A stretch of 64,000 nucleotides of DNA from contig NZ_CP159253.1 in NCBI RefSeq assembly GCF_040438645.1, positions 3,968,001 through 4,032,000 of the forward strand, read 5' to 3'. Shown here in pieces: positions 8,292-15,715 of the stretch. How positions within the stretch are numbered: the stretch's first letter is position 1; each line of letters starts with the position of its first letter. The translations under genes were made by a program, and so were the position numbers. The notes beneath the pieces are model-generated. The model searched no databases and was not told the origin of the DNA. It worked only from the letters and a program-made list of their open reading frames with translations. The DNA is from Mesorhizobium sp. WSM2240. Its GTDB lineage: Bacteria; Pseudomonadota; Alphaproteobacteria; Rhizobiales; Rhizobiaceae.

Positions 8292-9230
8292 ATGTTCGAT
8301 TTCAACGATATTGTGGTGTTCGCCCGTGTCGTCGAGGCTGGCAGTTTCACGGCGGCCGCGCGGCTGCTCGGCATGCCCAAGACGACGGTCAGTCGCCGCA
8401 TTGCCGCGCTCGAGCGTGAGGTCGGGGTGCGGCTGATTCAGCGCACGACGCGCAGCCTTAATATAACGGACGCGGGACGTCTCTATTATGAGCAGAGCAG
8501 TCAGGCGCTGCGGACAATCGAAGACGCGAATTTACAGCTCGCGCAAGCGAGAGTGGAGCCTTCGGGCACGATCCGCATTTCGGCTCCGGTGGGCTTTGGC
8601 GGTCATTTCCTGAACAGCACGGTGTTCGATTTTCTTGGCGAGCATCCGAAAACCAGGGTCGAGTTGCACCTCACGGACGACAAGCTCAATCTGGTCGAGA
8701 GCGGGATCGATCTCGCCTTCCGTACGGGGATCCTCCCGGACTCGACACTGATTGCCCGCAAGCTCGGCTCCACGCATCGGATCCTGTGCGCCAGCCCGGA
8801 CTATCTCGCGCGCCGCGGCGTGCCGGCAGCGCCGGCGGACCTCACTCGCCATCACTGCATCATCGCAGGCCCGTCGACGGCGAGCGCTCACTGGGTGCTG
8901 GACGGGCCGAACGGCCAGGAAACGGTCACGGTGTCTGGACGCTTCGCCGCCAACGAAATGCAGGCGGTGGTTGCCGCTGCGATCGCCGGCTACGGCATCG
9001 CCCAGTTGCCCCACAGCATGGCCCAGGTGTCTACCGGTCGCGGAACGTTGCGCCGCGTTCTCGATAATTACGCGACGCCGGTTGGAGGCCTTTATGCCCT
9101 ATATCCGAGCAGCCGGCACCTTTCGCCCCTGGTCAAGGCATTCATCGATCTTGCGGCTGAGCGATTGAGCGGCGTCGGATCCAATGAGGGTGACAAGGCC
9201 ATAGCCGCATTGAACCAAAGCTTCGGCTGA
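8292..9230 (+). CDS. LysR-family transcriptional regulator
   Basis: 312 aa from the ATG at 8292 (MFDFNDIVVFARVVEAGSF). A TTG at 8262 would add 10 residues but is less typical. The N-terminal winged helix (AAARLLGMPKTTVSRRIAAL) is followed by a LysR substrate-binding domain. This subgroup commonly regulates a divergent oxidoreductase. The intergenic region contains a CCATAATGG palindrome (8246-8254) within ATTGATCCATAATGG, a possible part of a T-N11-A site. Confidence 0.88.
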   Translation: MFDFNDIVVFARVVEAGSFTAAARLLGMPKTTVSRRIAALEREVGVRLIQRTTRSLNITDAGRLYYEQSSQALRTIEDANLQLAQARVEPSGTIRISAPVGFGGHFLNSTVFDFLGEHPKTRVELHLTDDKLNLVESGIDLAFRTGILPDSTLIARKLGSTHRILCASPDYLARRGVPAAPADLTRHHCIIAGPSTASAHWVLDGPNGQETVTVSGRFAANEMQAVVAAAIAGYGIAQLPHSMAQVSTGRGTLRRVLDNYATPVGGLYALYPSSRHLSPLVKAFIDLAAERLSGVGSNEGDKAIAALNQSFG

Positions 9231-9292
9231 CAGGCTGGCTGCCACTGCATGGGTGAAAGCCGGATGGCTTTCTCTGTCCACCATGCATCGAC

Positions 9293-9344
9293 GGCGGCCA
9301 TCGGTGGCGGTTTGCTACCGAATTTGCAGGGATTGAGCGCCCCC
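9293..9344 (+). repeat. Right copy of ~50-bp direct repeat
   Basis: Second copy of the element at 7237-7285, same orientation, immediately 3' of the LysR gene. It has a 4-bp insertion (TGCT) after the shared 20-bp block and one extra T in the AATT run. It ends in the same TGAGCGCCCCC. Confidence 0.7.
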
Positions 9345-9370
9345 ACCGCCGCTCAGCCCCTTGGCCGCCG

Positions 9371-10186
9371 TCAGGCCGGCAGGCCGTTTTGCTTGCGCAG
9401 GCTCTTGTCGAATGCGGATTCGGGGACAAAACGGCGCAGGAAACTGACCTGGCGCGCCATTTTTCCCGCCGCATAGCGCCTCCTCGGAACTGCGTCGGTC
9501 GCTGCTTTCAACACCGTCTTGGCTACGACTTCGGGCGCATCGCCTGTTTCCATCGCTTTGCGCATGATCATATTCATGCCGGCGCGGGCGGAATCATAGA
9601 CGTTGAGCAGCTTGTCCGGCCTGGCGAGATTTTCTTCAAACGAGGTGCGGGTATAGGCAGGCTCAACCAGCACGACGCGAATTCCCAACGGGCGCAGTTC
9701 ATGGTCGAGCGACTCGGAATAGCCTTCGACGGCATGTTTGGTCGATGAATAAAGAGCAGAATAGGGGGCCGGTATCAAACCCAGCACCGAACTCAGATTG
9801 ATGATCCTGCCCTTTCCTTGGCTTCGCATCGTCGGCAAGACGGCGTTGGTTACGCGAAGAACGCCGAAGAGATTGACATCGAAAAGCGCCTGGGCCTGGG
9901 CGACCGAGGATTCCTCCGCGCCTCCGAGCAAACCAATGCCGGCATTGTTGACGAGCAGGTCGATCCGTCCGGCTTTGGCCAGCACCTCATCTATCAGCCC
10001 AGCGACGGAAGCATCCTGGCTTACGTCGCACGTCAGCATCGTAATTCCATCGGAGCGTTCGGGGACGGATTTGCGGCTGGTTCCGAACACGCGGTAGCCC
10101 GCGTCCCGCAACGCCTCGGCGGTTGCCCGCCCGATGCCGGTGGATGCTCCTGTGACGAGCGCGACGCCACGACCGGATTTGCTCAT
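9371..10186 (-). CDS. SDR-family oxidoreductase
   Basis: 271 aa classical short-chain dehydrogenase. It has the cofactor motif VTGASTGIGRA (TGxxxGxG), NNAG, a catalytic Ser in NLSSVLG and YSALYSSTK with the YxxxK pair. A basic residue after the glycine loop (GTSRKS) suggests NADP(H). The start at 10186 is the ATG of MSKSGRG; upstream ATGs would run over the operator. It is divergent from an HxlR regulator with a perfect dyad between them. Substrate unknown. Confidence 0.9.
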   Translation of the reverse strand: MSKSGRGVALVTGASTGIGRATAEALRDAGYRVFGTSRKSVPERSDGITMLTCDVSQDASVAGLIDEVLAKAGRIDLLVNNAGIGLLGGAEESSVAQAQALFDVNLFGVLRVTNAVLPTMRSQGKGRIINLSSVLGLIPAPYSALYSSTKHAVEGYSESLDHELRPLGIRVVLVEPAYTRTSFEENLARPDKLLNVYDSARAGMNMIMRKAMETGDAPEVVAKTVLKAATDAVPRRRYAAGKMARQVSFLRRFVPESAFDKSLRKQNGLPA

Positions 10187-10237
10187 GAAAGACTTCCTTC
10201 TCATCCAAGGGTGGAATACCACTCGGAAGGATGTTAC

Positions 10238-10272
10238 TATCATTTCGATATGAAGTCACTATCGAAATGATA
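10238..10272. promoter_or_regulatory. Perfect 13-bp dyad operator at the SDR/HxlR divergent promoter
   Basis: TATCATTTCGATA (10238-10250) and TATCGAAATGATA (10260-10272) form a perfect inverted repeat with a 9-bp spacer. The right arm ends on the A of the HxlR ATG at 10272. An operator overlapping the regulator's own start implies tight autoregulation and shared control of the SDR gene. No Shine-Dalgarno can fit before that ATG, so the regulator mRNA may be leaderless. Confidence 0.75.
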
Positions 10273-10709
10273 TGAACACTGAAAATATTTCTGAAGGCAC
10301 CTGTCCCATCGGGCGCGGCATCGCCTGCATCGGCGATGCATGGAGCATGCTTATCCTTCGGGACGCGAGCCTGGGGCTTACCCGCTTCGACGAATTCCGC
10401 AAAAGCCTGGGCATAGCGCCCACCATTCTGACGCGGCGGCTGGCGATGCTGACCGCGGAGGGATTGCTGGAAAAACGGCGCTACTCCGAACGGCCTCCGC
10501 GGGAAGAATACCTCCTGACCGCCGCCGGGCGGGATTTCCTGCCTGTGCTGTTCATAATCGGCGCCTGGGGGCGCAAGCATCGCGGCCAGGGCAGGCTGAC
10601 GCGGTTTCTGGACGCCGAGACGGGAGAGGAAATTCAGCCCCTGGTCGTGGATGGCGTCACGGGAGCCGAGGTCGGCACCCGTCCCATTCGAGCCGTGGCC
10701 GCCGAATGA
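10272..10709 (+). CDS. HxlR-family transcriptional regulator
   Basis: 145 aa winged-helix regulator (PF01638). It has the N-terminal Cys pair region TCPIGRGIACIGDAWSMLIL, recognition segment TRFDEFRKSLGIAPTILTRR and wing YSERPPREEYLLT. The C-terminal extension (to RPIRAVAAE) is longer than in the 5471 paralogue. It is divergent from the SDR gene and overlaps the perfect dyad by its first base, so it should repress both. A short decayed HxlR tail follows directly. Confidence 0.88.
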   Translation: MNTENISEGTCPIGRGIACIGDAWSMLILRDASLGLTRFDEFRKSLGIAPTILTRRLAMLTAEGLLEKRRYSERPPREEYLLTAAGRDFLPVLFIIGAWGRKHRGQGRLTRFLDAETGEEIQPLVVDGVTGAEVGTRPIRAVAAE

Positions 10710-10710
10710 C

Positions 10711-10764
10711 CGTTAGAAATTAGACGCCGCTTGCCCGGAGGGCAGGAGCGGCGCCAATTTCTAA
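10711..10764 (+). pseudogene. Remnant of an HxlR gene 3' end
   Basis: Reading in frame from 10711 gives R-stop-KLDAACPEGRSGANF-stop. This matches the last residues of the HxlR protein at 5471-5863 (RRKFDAACPEGKSGSHF), with an in-frame TAG replacing one Arg codon and clear similarity at the DNA level. It follows an intact but different HxlR gene, so it looks like the leftover tail of a third copy or the scar of a 3'-end exchange. The segment also folds as a hairpin (GTTAGAAATT ... AATTTCTAAC, 10712-10765) and may now act as a terminator. Confidence 0.55.
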
Positions 10765-10828
10765 CTAAGGGATTGGCTCACAACCAATCCTCTCCCGAGG
10801 CCGCGGCGATCGCCGCCGTTGTCGAACG

Positions 10829-11425
10829 TCAGGGCTCCGGCACCAGTTTTGTCGGCATCTCCAGCAGGGAGAACTCCGCACCCTCACAAGTGATGTCGGG
10901 ATGGGTCGGGCTGAACATCCCCAGCGGATTGTCCTTGAACAGCCAGGCATGCAGATCGTAGTGGTGGAAACCTTGAGGGATCAGCGGTTCATGTCCTTCC
11001 ATTGGCCCCTGAAACGGCTGTCCTAAGAGGCTCGGCCGCTCCTTGGCGGCCGCCAGGGGCACGAGCCATTCGGCCGCAACCAGTTGGAGTTTTCCGTCGA
11101 CCGGCTCATAGATCAGCACATTGGGCTTCATAGGGTCCGGTGGCCCCTGTATTGTCAGGTTGACGAAGTGGATGCCCATGCCTCCTTTGGGGTAGTCCAT
11201 GTGCCCTTCCATCTTCGAACCGTCATAGTGGACGCAGCCCACTGTCGAGAGATAGAGGTCGCGGACCGCGACGTAGGGATCTTTGTATTTTGCAAGCGCC
11301 TCCCGTATGGCGTCGATCTCGGCATTCGGGACGTCTTCGGCCTTCGCCGTTCCGATCCCCGACCCCATATGGACCAGCGACATCGCCGCCACGATACAAA
11401 GACGGCCAACACTGCATTTAGGCAT
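10829..11425 (-). CDS. Secreted protein of unknown function
   Basis: 198 aa from the ATG at 11425, chosen because GGGAGGAAGCACA precedes it with ideal spacing. A signal peptide ends near MGSGIGTAKA. The mature part holds YVAVRDLYLSTVGCVHYDG and repeated His-rich loops (HFVNLTIQGPP, GFHHYDLHAWLF). It ends by describing a charged acidic lid (HPDITCEGAEF). I do not recognise the family. Two Cys in the mature chain could pair. It stands alone between regulators and a thioesterase. Confidence 0.65.
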   Translation of the reverse strand: MPKCSVGRLCIVAAMSLVHMGSGIGTAKAEDVPNAEIDAIREALAKYKDPYVAVRDLYLSTVGCVHYDGSKMEGHMDYPKGGMGIHFVNLTIQGPPDPMKPNVLIYEPVDGKLQLVAAEWLVPLAAAKERPSLLGQPFQGPMEGHEPLIPQGFHHYDLHAWLFKDNPLGMFSPTHPDITCEGAEFSLLEMPTKLVPEP

Positions 11426-11797
11426 TGTGCTTCCTCCCTTGATTTTCAAACGGGCATGCGCCCGGCAGGCACTTGTCGATCGTCAACTTGACGGGTCGGG
11501 GCGCAAGCAAAATGGGTGCGCCAGCCCACGCCGCCGCTGCAGCGACGAGGGACGCGCGGATTTCTTTGCCCGTCATGCTTTTTCGCCCGGCAGCGATGGA
11601 TCGCTTCCAGCCCCGGCCCGTTCCATGGAACCCCGTGGCCCGTGGTTTTTGCCCCACGGCGGACTTCCTCGATCAAGCTGCTCCCAAATAAAAGTGTTTG
11701 CAAGCGGGAGCTTCGGTCGCGGATGCCAATCCCTTCGAGAAGAGGGGTGACACGGCGGGAGGCCGGGCCAGCACTCAGCCCTCAGGACGTGGTCCGG
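11426..11797. other. Intergenic stretch, one doubtful small ORF
   Basis: No confident gene. A minus-strand frame (ATG at 11579, MTGKEIRASLVAAAAAWAG, stop at 11418) would encode about 53 aa with one hydrophobic segment. Its stop overlaps the start of the secreted protein gene, which would allow coupling. Codon use and the lack of a ribosome site make it doubtful. Confidence 0.3.
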
Positions 11798-12202
11798 CTA
11801 TTCGCCGCCCGCTTCTTCCGGCACCGGCTTCGGCCTGCCTTCGCTATCCAGCGCCACCATGACGAATTCGGCGTCGGTCACCCTCTCCATCAGGTCGGTC
11901 AGGTAGCGCTGCGCCCAGGCTTCGACCTTGAGCACCATCGAGGTGCGCCCGACGCGGTTGACATGGGTATAGACGCACAGCGTATCGCCGATCTTCATCG
12001 GCTTGGCGAACGACATCTCCTTGACGGCGGCCGTCACCACCCGGCCCTTGGCCCGCTCGGCGGCGCGGATGCCGCAGGCCAGATCCATCTGCGCCATAAC
12101 CCAGCCCCCGAAAATGTCGCCGGCCGCATTGGCGTCGGAAGGCATGGCAAGCGTGCGCAGCGTCAGTTCGCCTGTCGGCTGTCCGTCGGCATATTGGACC
12201 AT
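11798..12202 (-). CDS. Acyl-CoA thioesterase, YciA-like hotdog
   Basis: 134 aa single hotdog domain (PF03061). It has the active-site stretch MPSDANAAGDIFGGWVMAQM, in which the Asp of GDIFGG is the catalytic residue in YciA/BFIT-type enzymes, followed by the second β-strand motif SFAKPMKIGDTLCVY. These hexameric enzymes hydrolyse medium to long acyl-CoA. The length matches the family. It is divergent from the GMC oxidoreductase. Confidence 0.9.
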   Translation of the reverse strand: MVQYADGQPTGELTLRTLAMPSDANAAGDIFGGWVMAQMDLACGIRAAERAKGRVVTAAVKEMSFAKPMKIGDTLCVYTHVNRVGRTSMVLKVEAWAQRYLTDLMERVTDAEFVMVALDSEGRPKPVPEEAGGE

Positions 12203-12381
12203 GCTGCGTCTCCTCTGCTTCTCCTGCCGTAACCGCGCCCGCCTGTCGCGTCAACGACGAGCATCGCCCGGCGCGGTCGCTTTTGTCACAAGCCATGCCG
12301 GAAGCCATGTGCCCGGGTGAGTGTGTCGGCGCTACGTTGAATCACCACATGAGTCAGTTCGTGGACGGCCTCGCTCTTTTA

Positions 12382-13998
12382 ATGCAGACTTATGATTTCA
12401 TTGTCGTCGGCTCCGGTTCCGCCGGTTCGGTGGTGGCCGAGCGCCTGTCGGCGAGCGGCCGCTTCTCGGTGATGGTGCTGGAGGCCGGCGGCACAGACCG
12501 CCGCTTCTACGTGCAGATGCCGCTCGGCTACGGCAAGACCTTCTTCGATCCCGCCGTCAACTGGAACTACAAGACCGAGCCGGATCCCGGCTTGGCAGGC
12601 AATGCCGATCACTGGCCGCGCGGCAAGCTCCTCGGCGGTTCCAGTTCCATCAACGCGATGGTCTGGATCAGGGGACAGCGCGAGGACTACGATGCGTGGG
12701 CCGCGGCCGGTAATCCGGGGTGGGGATTTGACGACCTCCTGCCGCTGTTCAAGGCGATCGAGGACAACGAGGCTGGCGCCGACGAATGGCGCGGCGTCGG
12801 CGGCCCGCTCCACGTCACCGATTGCTCGCGCTTCGTCCACCCTCTGACGGCCCGCTATCTAGGGGCGGCCCAGCAGGCGGGGCTGCCATTCAACCCGGAT
12901 TTCAACGGGGCATTTCAGGAAGGCGTCGGCGTCTACCAGATCTCAACCAAAAACGGCCGCCGTATGTCGGCCGCCCGCGCTTTCCTCCGCCCGGCGATGA
13001 AGCGCAAAAATATCCGCGTCGAGACCCGCGCCCTGGCAACCAAAATTCTCTTCGAGGGCAGCCGCGCCGTCGGCGTCGAATACATCCGCAACGGCCGGAC
13101 GATGACCGCACGGGCCGGCCGCGAAGTCATCCTGTGCGCCGGTTCCGTCAACACGCCGCAGCTTCTGCAGCTTTCCGGCGTCGGCCCGGCCGATCTTCTG
13201 CATTCGCTCGGCATACCGGTCGTTCACGCTAACAACAACATCGGCGCCAATCTGCAGGACCACCTCGGCATCAACTATACGTTCAAGGGCAAGGTCCCGA
13301 CGCTCAACCAGTTGCTCCGGCCCTGGTGGGGCAAGCTCTATGTCGGCATGCGGTATCTGCTTTTGCGCAGCGGCCCGCTTTCACTCTCCATGAACAATGC
13401 GGGCGGCTTCTTCCGCACCGACCCGGCTCTGTCGCGGCCGAACATGCAGCTCTATTTCCAGGCCTTTTCGACCGTCATCCCGAAGAGCGGCGAGCGTCCG
13501 ATCCTGACGCCTGACCCGTGGCCCGGCTTCTCCATCGGCCTTTCGAACTGCCGCCCGACCAGCCGCGGATCGATCATGATCCGGTCGAAAAATCCGCTTG
13601 ATTATCCGAAGATCGTGCCGAACGCCTATTCGACCGAGCAGGACGTCGCCGAGATGCTGGCGGCGGTAAAATTCGTGCGAACAATCGCATCCATGCCGGC
13701 TATGGCGGAGATCATCGAAGAAGAGGTTCTGCCCGGCCCATCGATCACTTCCGACGACGATCTGATTCAGGATTTCAGGAAGCGCTCGGGCACCGTCTAT
13801 CACCCTGTGTCGACTTGCCGCATGGGCCCGGACCCGTCCAAATCCGTCGTCGATCCGCGTCTGAAGGTGCACGGGCTCGCCGGCCTGCGCATCGTCGACG
13901 CCTCGATCTTCCCCGACAACATTTCCGGAAACACCAACGCGCCTTCCATCATGGCCGGCGCCAAGGGGGCGGCGATGATATTGGAGGATTACAGGTGA
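12382..13998 (+). CDS. GMC-family FAD oxidoreductase (choline dehydrogenase-like)
   Basis: 538 aa flavoprotein. The FAD loop DFIVVGSGSAGSVVAERL is at residue 5, GMC signature 1 is GKLLGGSSSINAMVWIRGQ and signature 2 is GSVNTPQLLQLSGVGP. The catalytic pair lies in YHPVSTCRMG (His) and NTNAPSIMAG (Asn). The start is placed at 12382 because the FAD motif follows at once. Members oxidise alcohols such as choline or long-chain alcohols. The enolase-superfamily gene 70 bp downstream suggests a short catabolic operon; the substrate is unknown. Confidence 0.9.
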   Translation: MQTYDFIVVGSGSAGSVVAERLSASGRFSVMVLEAGGTDRRFYVQMPLGYGKTFFDPAVNWNYKTEPDPGLAGNADHWPRGKLLGGSSSINAMVWIRGQREDYDAWAAAGNPGWGFDDLLPLFKAIEDNEAGADEWRGVGGPLHVTDCSRFVHPLTARYLGAAQQAGLPFNPDFNGAFQEGVGVYQISTKNGRRMSAARAFLRPAMKRKNIRVETRALATKILFEGSRAVGVEYIRNGRTMTARAGREVILCAGSVNTPQLLQLSGVGPADLLHSLGIPVVHANNNIGANLQDHLGINYTFKGKVPTLNQLLRPWWGKLYVGMRYLLLRSGPLSLSMNNAGGFFRTDPALSRPNMQLYFQAFSTVIPKSGERPILTPDPWPGFSIGLSNCRPTSRGSIMIRSKNPLDYPKIVPNAYSTEQDVAEMLAAVKFVRTIASMPAMAEIIEEEVLPGPSITSDDDLIQDFRKRSGTVYHPVSTCRMGPDPSKSVVDPRLKVHGLAGLRIVDASIFPDNISGNTNAPSIMAGAKGAAMILEDYR

Positions 13999-14068
13999 AG
14001 TTCACACTTGCTCCAACCATCGCGCCACCCCTCATCCGCCTGCGAAGAGAAGCTCGAGGACGCCACCC

Positions 14069-15280
14069 ATGAAAATCACCGATGTCCAAACCTTCGTCGT
14101 CGGCAATCCCCCGCCCGGTATCGGCGGCAAGTACTTCATCTTCGTGAAGCTCACGACGGACGGCAACGTCGTCGGCTATGGCGAGGCCTACAACGCCACC
14201 TTCTCGGCCCATGTCACCGCGAAGATGATCGAGGATCTGGCCGATCGCTACCTCGTCGGCCGCGATCCGCACGACATCGAGAGCTTCTTTCGACGCGCCT
14301 ATTCTTCCGGATTCTCTCAGCGCCCCGACGTCTCTGTCATGGGCTGCTTCTCGGCGCTCGAAATCGCCTGCTGGGACATTATCGGCAAGGAGGCCGGCAA
14401 GCCGGTCTACAAGCTGCTCGGTGGCCAGGTGCACGATGCGCTGCGCTCCTACACATATCTCTATCCGCACACCGGCAGCGTCCATTCCGAGGACGCTGTG
14501 GGCAGGAACGTCTACAACGATCCCGACCTCGCCGCCGCCTGCGCGCTCGAATATGTCGAGCAGGGTTTTAACGCGGTCAAGCTCGATCCCGCCGGCCCCT
14601 ACACCGCCTTCGACGGTCACCAGCCGCGGCTTCTCGATATCGACCTGTCGGCGCGCATGATTAAGGCCATCCGTGAAGCCGTCGGCAATCGCGCCGATAT
14701 CCTGTTTGGCACGCACGGCCAGTTCACCGCGTCGGGCGCGCTGCGCATGGCGCGCGCCATCGAACCTTACGACCCGCTCTGGTTCGAGGAGCCGGTCCCG
14801 CCGGATATGCCGGAGGTGATGGCGCAGGTTGCACGCGGCACCTCCATCCCGATCGCCACCGGCGAGCGCCTGACCACCAAATACGAATTCGCGCGGGTGA
14901 TCGAAAACCGCGCCGCCACCATCCTGCAGCCCGACCTCGGCCGCTCCGGCGGCATTCTCGAAACCAAGAAGATCGCGGCAATGGCCGAGGCCTACCACAT
15001 CCAAATCGCGCCGCATTGCTATTGCGGCCCGATCGTCGGCGCCGCCAACATCCAGCTCGCCACCACCCTGCCCAATTTCCTCATTCTGGAGTCGCTCAAG
15101 CAGTGGGACGGCTTTCACGCGACGCTGCTGAAGAAAAAAATCGAATGGCAGGACGGAAATGTCATCCCTTCGAAGGAGCCCGGTCTCGGCGTCGAGCTCG
15201 ACGAGGCGGTCTGCGAGGCTCATCCATGGATCGGCCAGGAGTTGCACTTGCAGATGGCGCAGAACCCGCTGTTTCCCTGA
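14069..15280 (+). CDS. Enolase-superfamily dehydratase (mandelate racemase/galactonate dehydratase-like)
   Basis: 403 aa. An N-terminal capping domain is followed by a MR_MLE barrel. By spacing (26, 26 and 50 residues, as in D-galactonate dehydratase) the metal-ligand positions are Gly214, Glu240 (WFEEP) and Glu266 (TGER), with bases His216 (GTHGQ) and His316 (IAPHCYCGP). The usual first Asp ligand is thus Gly. Acid-sugar dehydration is the likely reaction class. It is probably co-transcribed with the GMC gene. Confidence 0.85.
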   Translation: MKITDVQTFVVGNPPPGIGGKYFIFVKLTTDGNVVGYGEAYNATFSAHVTAKMIEDLADRYLVGRDPHDIESFFRRAYSSGFSQRPDVSVMGCFSALEIACWDIIGKEAGKPVYKLLGGQVHDALRSYTYLYPHTGSVHSEDAVGRNVYNDPDLAAACALEYVEQGFNAVKLDPAGPYTAFDGHQPRLLDIDLSARMIKAIREAVGNRADILFGTHGQFTASGALRMARAIEPYDPLWFEEPVPPDMPEVMAQVARGTSIPIATGERLTTKYEFARVIENRAATILQPDLGRSGGILETKKIAAMAEAYHIQIAPHCYCGPIVGAANIQLATTLPNFLILESLKQWDGFHATLLKKKIEWQDGNVIPSKEPGLGVELDEAVCEAHPWIGQELHLQMAQNPLFP

Positions 15281-15715
15281 GCGCGCGAGGCCTTTCGCCC
15301 TGCTCCACCCCGCAAGGATGCGGTGCTTCTGCCGACGCTGCCCGGCAGTCAAGCCTTCTGCAAATCCCTTTAATTTCAATGCTCTAATGTAAACTACGGA
15401 ATCGATTTCCGAGCTCTTTGAATCATTGTCTCAAGCGCATGAAGCGATGCGTCAGCACCGGCGGTGGTCATTTTCCACGAGCTCAAGATGGCGGGTATGG
15501 ATGAGGCAGCAAAGCAAGAATAAGAGCCGCCACAACCTGCTGTATTGTCCGTACGCTTTCGACCTATGGCCGAGTCCAGAGCCCGGCTATTTACTATATC
15601 CGGAATTCCGCATGTACCCCCTGTTCCTCCCCCTGCGGAAGCATGTATGATTTATTAATAATGTATGAATGCCGGCAATTGTATTTGGCTGTCATGTAAC
15701 AGGTGGAGCAGTACC
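15281..15715. other. 435-bp intergenic region, no gene seen
   Basis: No ORF here has a ribosome site or recognisable product. The last 60 bp before the coiled-coil gene are AT-rich (TGTATGATTTATTAATAATG) and probably hold its promoter. The first 60 bp carry a weak GC hairpin that may end the GMC/enolase transcript. Confidence 0.4.

Noticed and set aside
13949..15379. 476-codon minus-strand frame over the enolase-superfamily gene
   Set aside because: It covers a gene with clear catalytic motifs; the antisense product has no recognisable fold.
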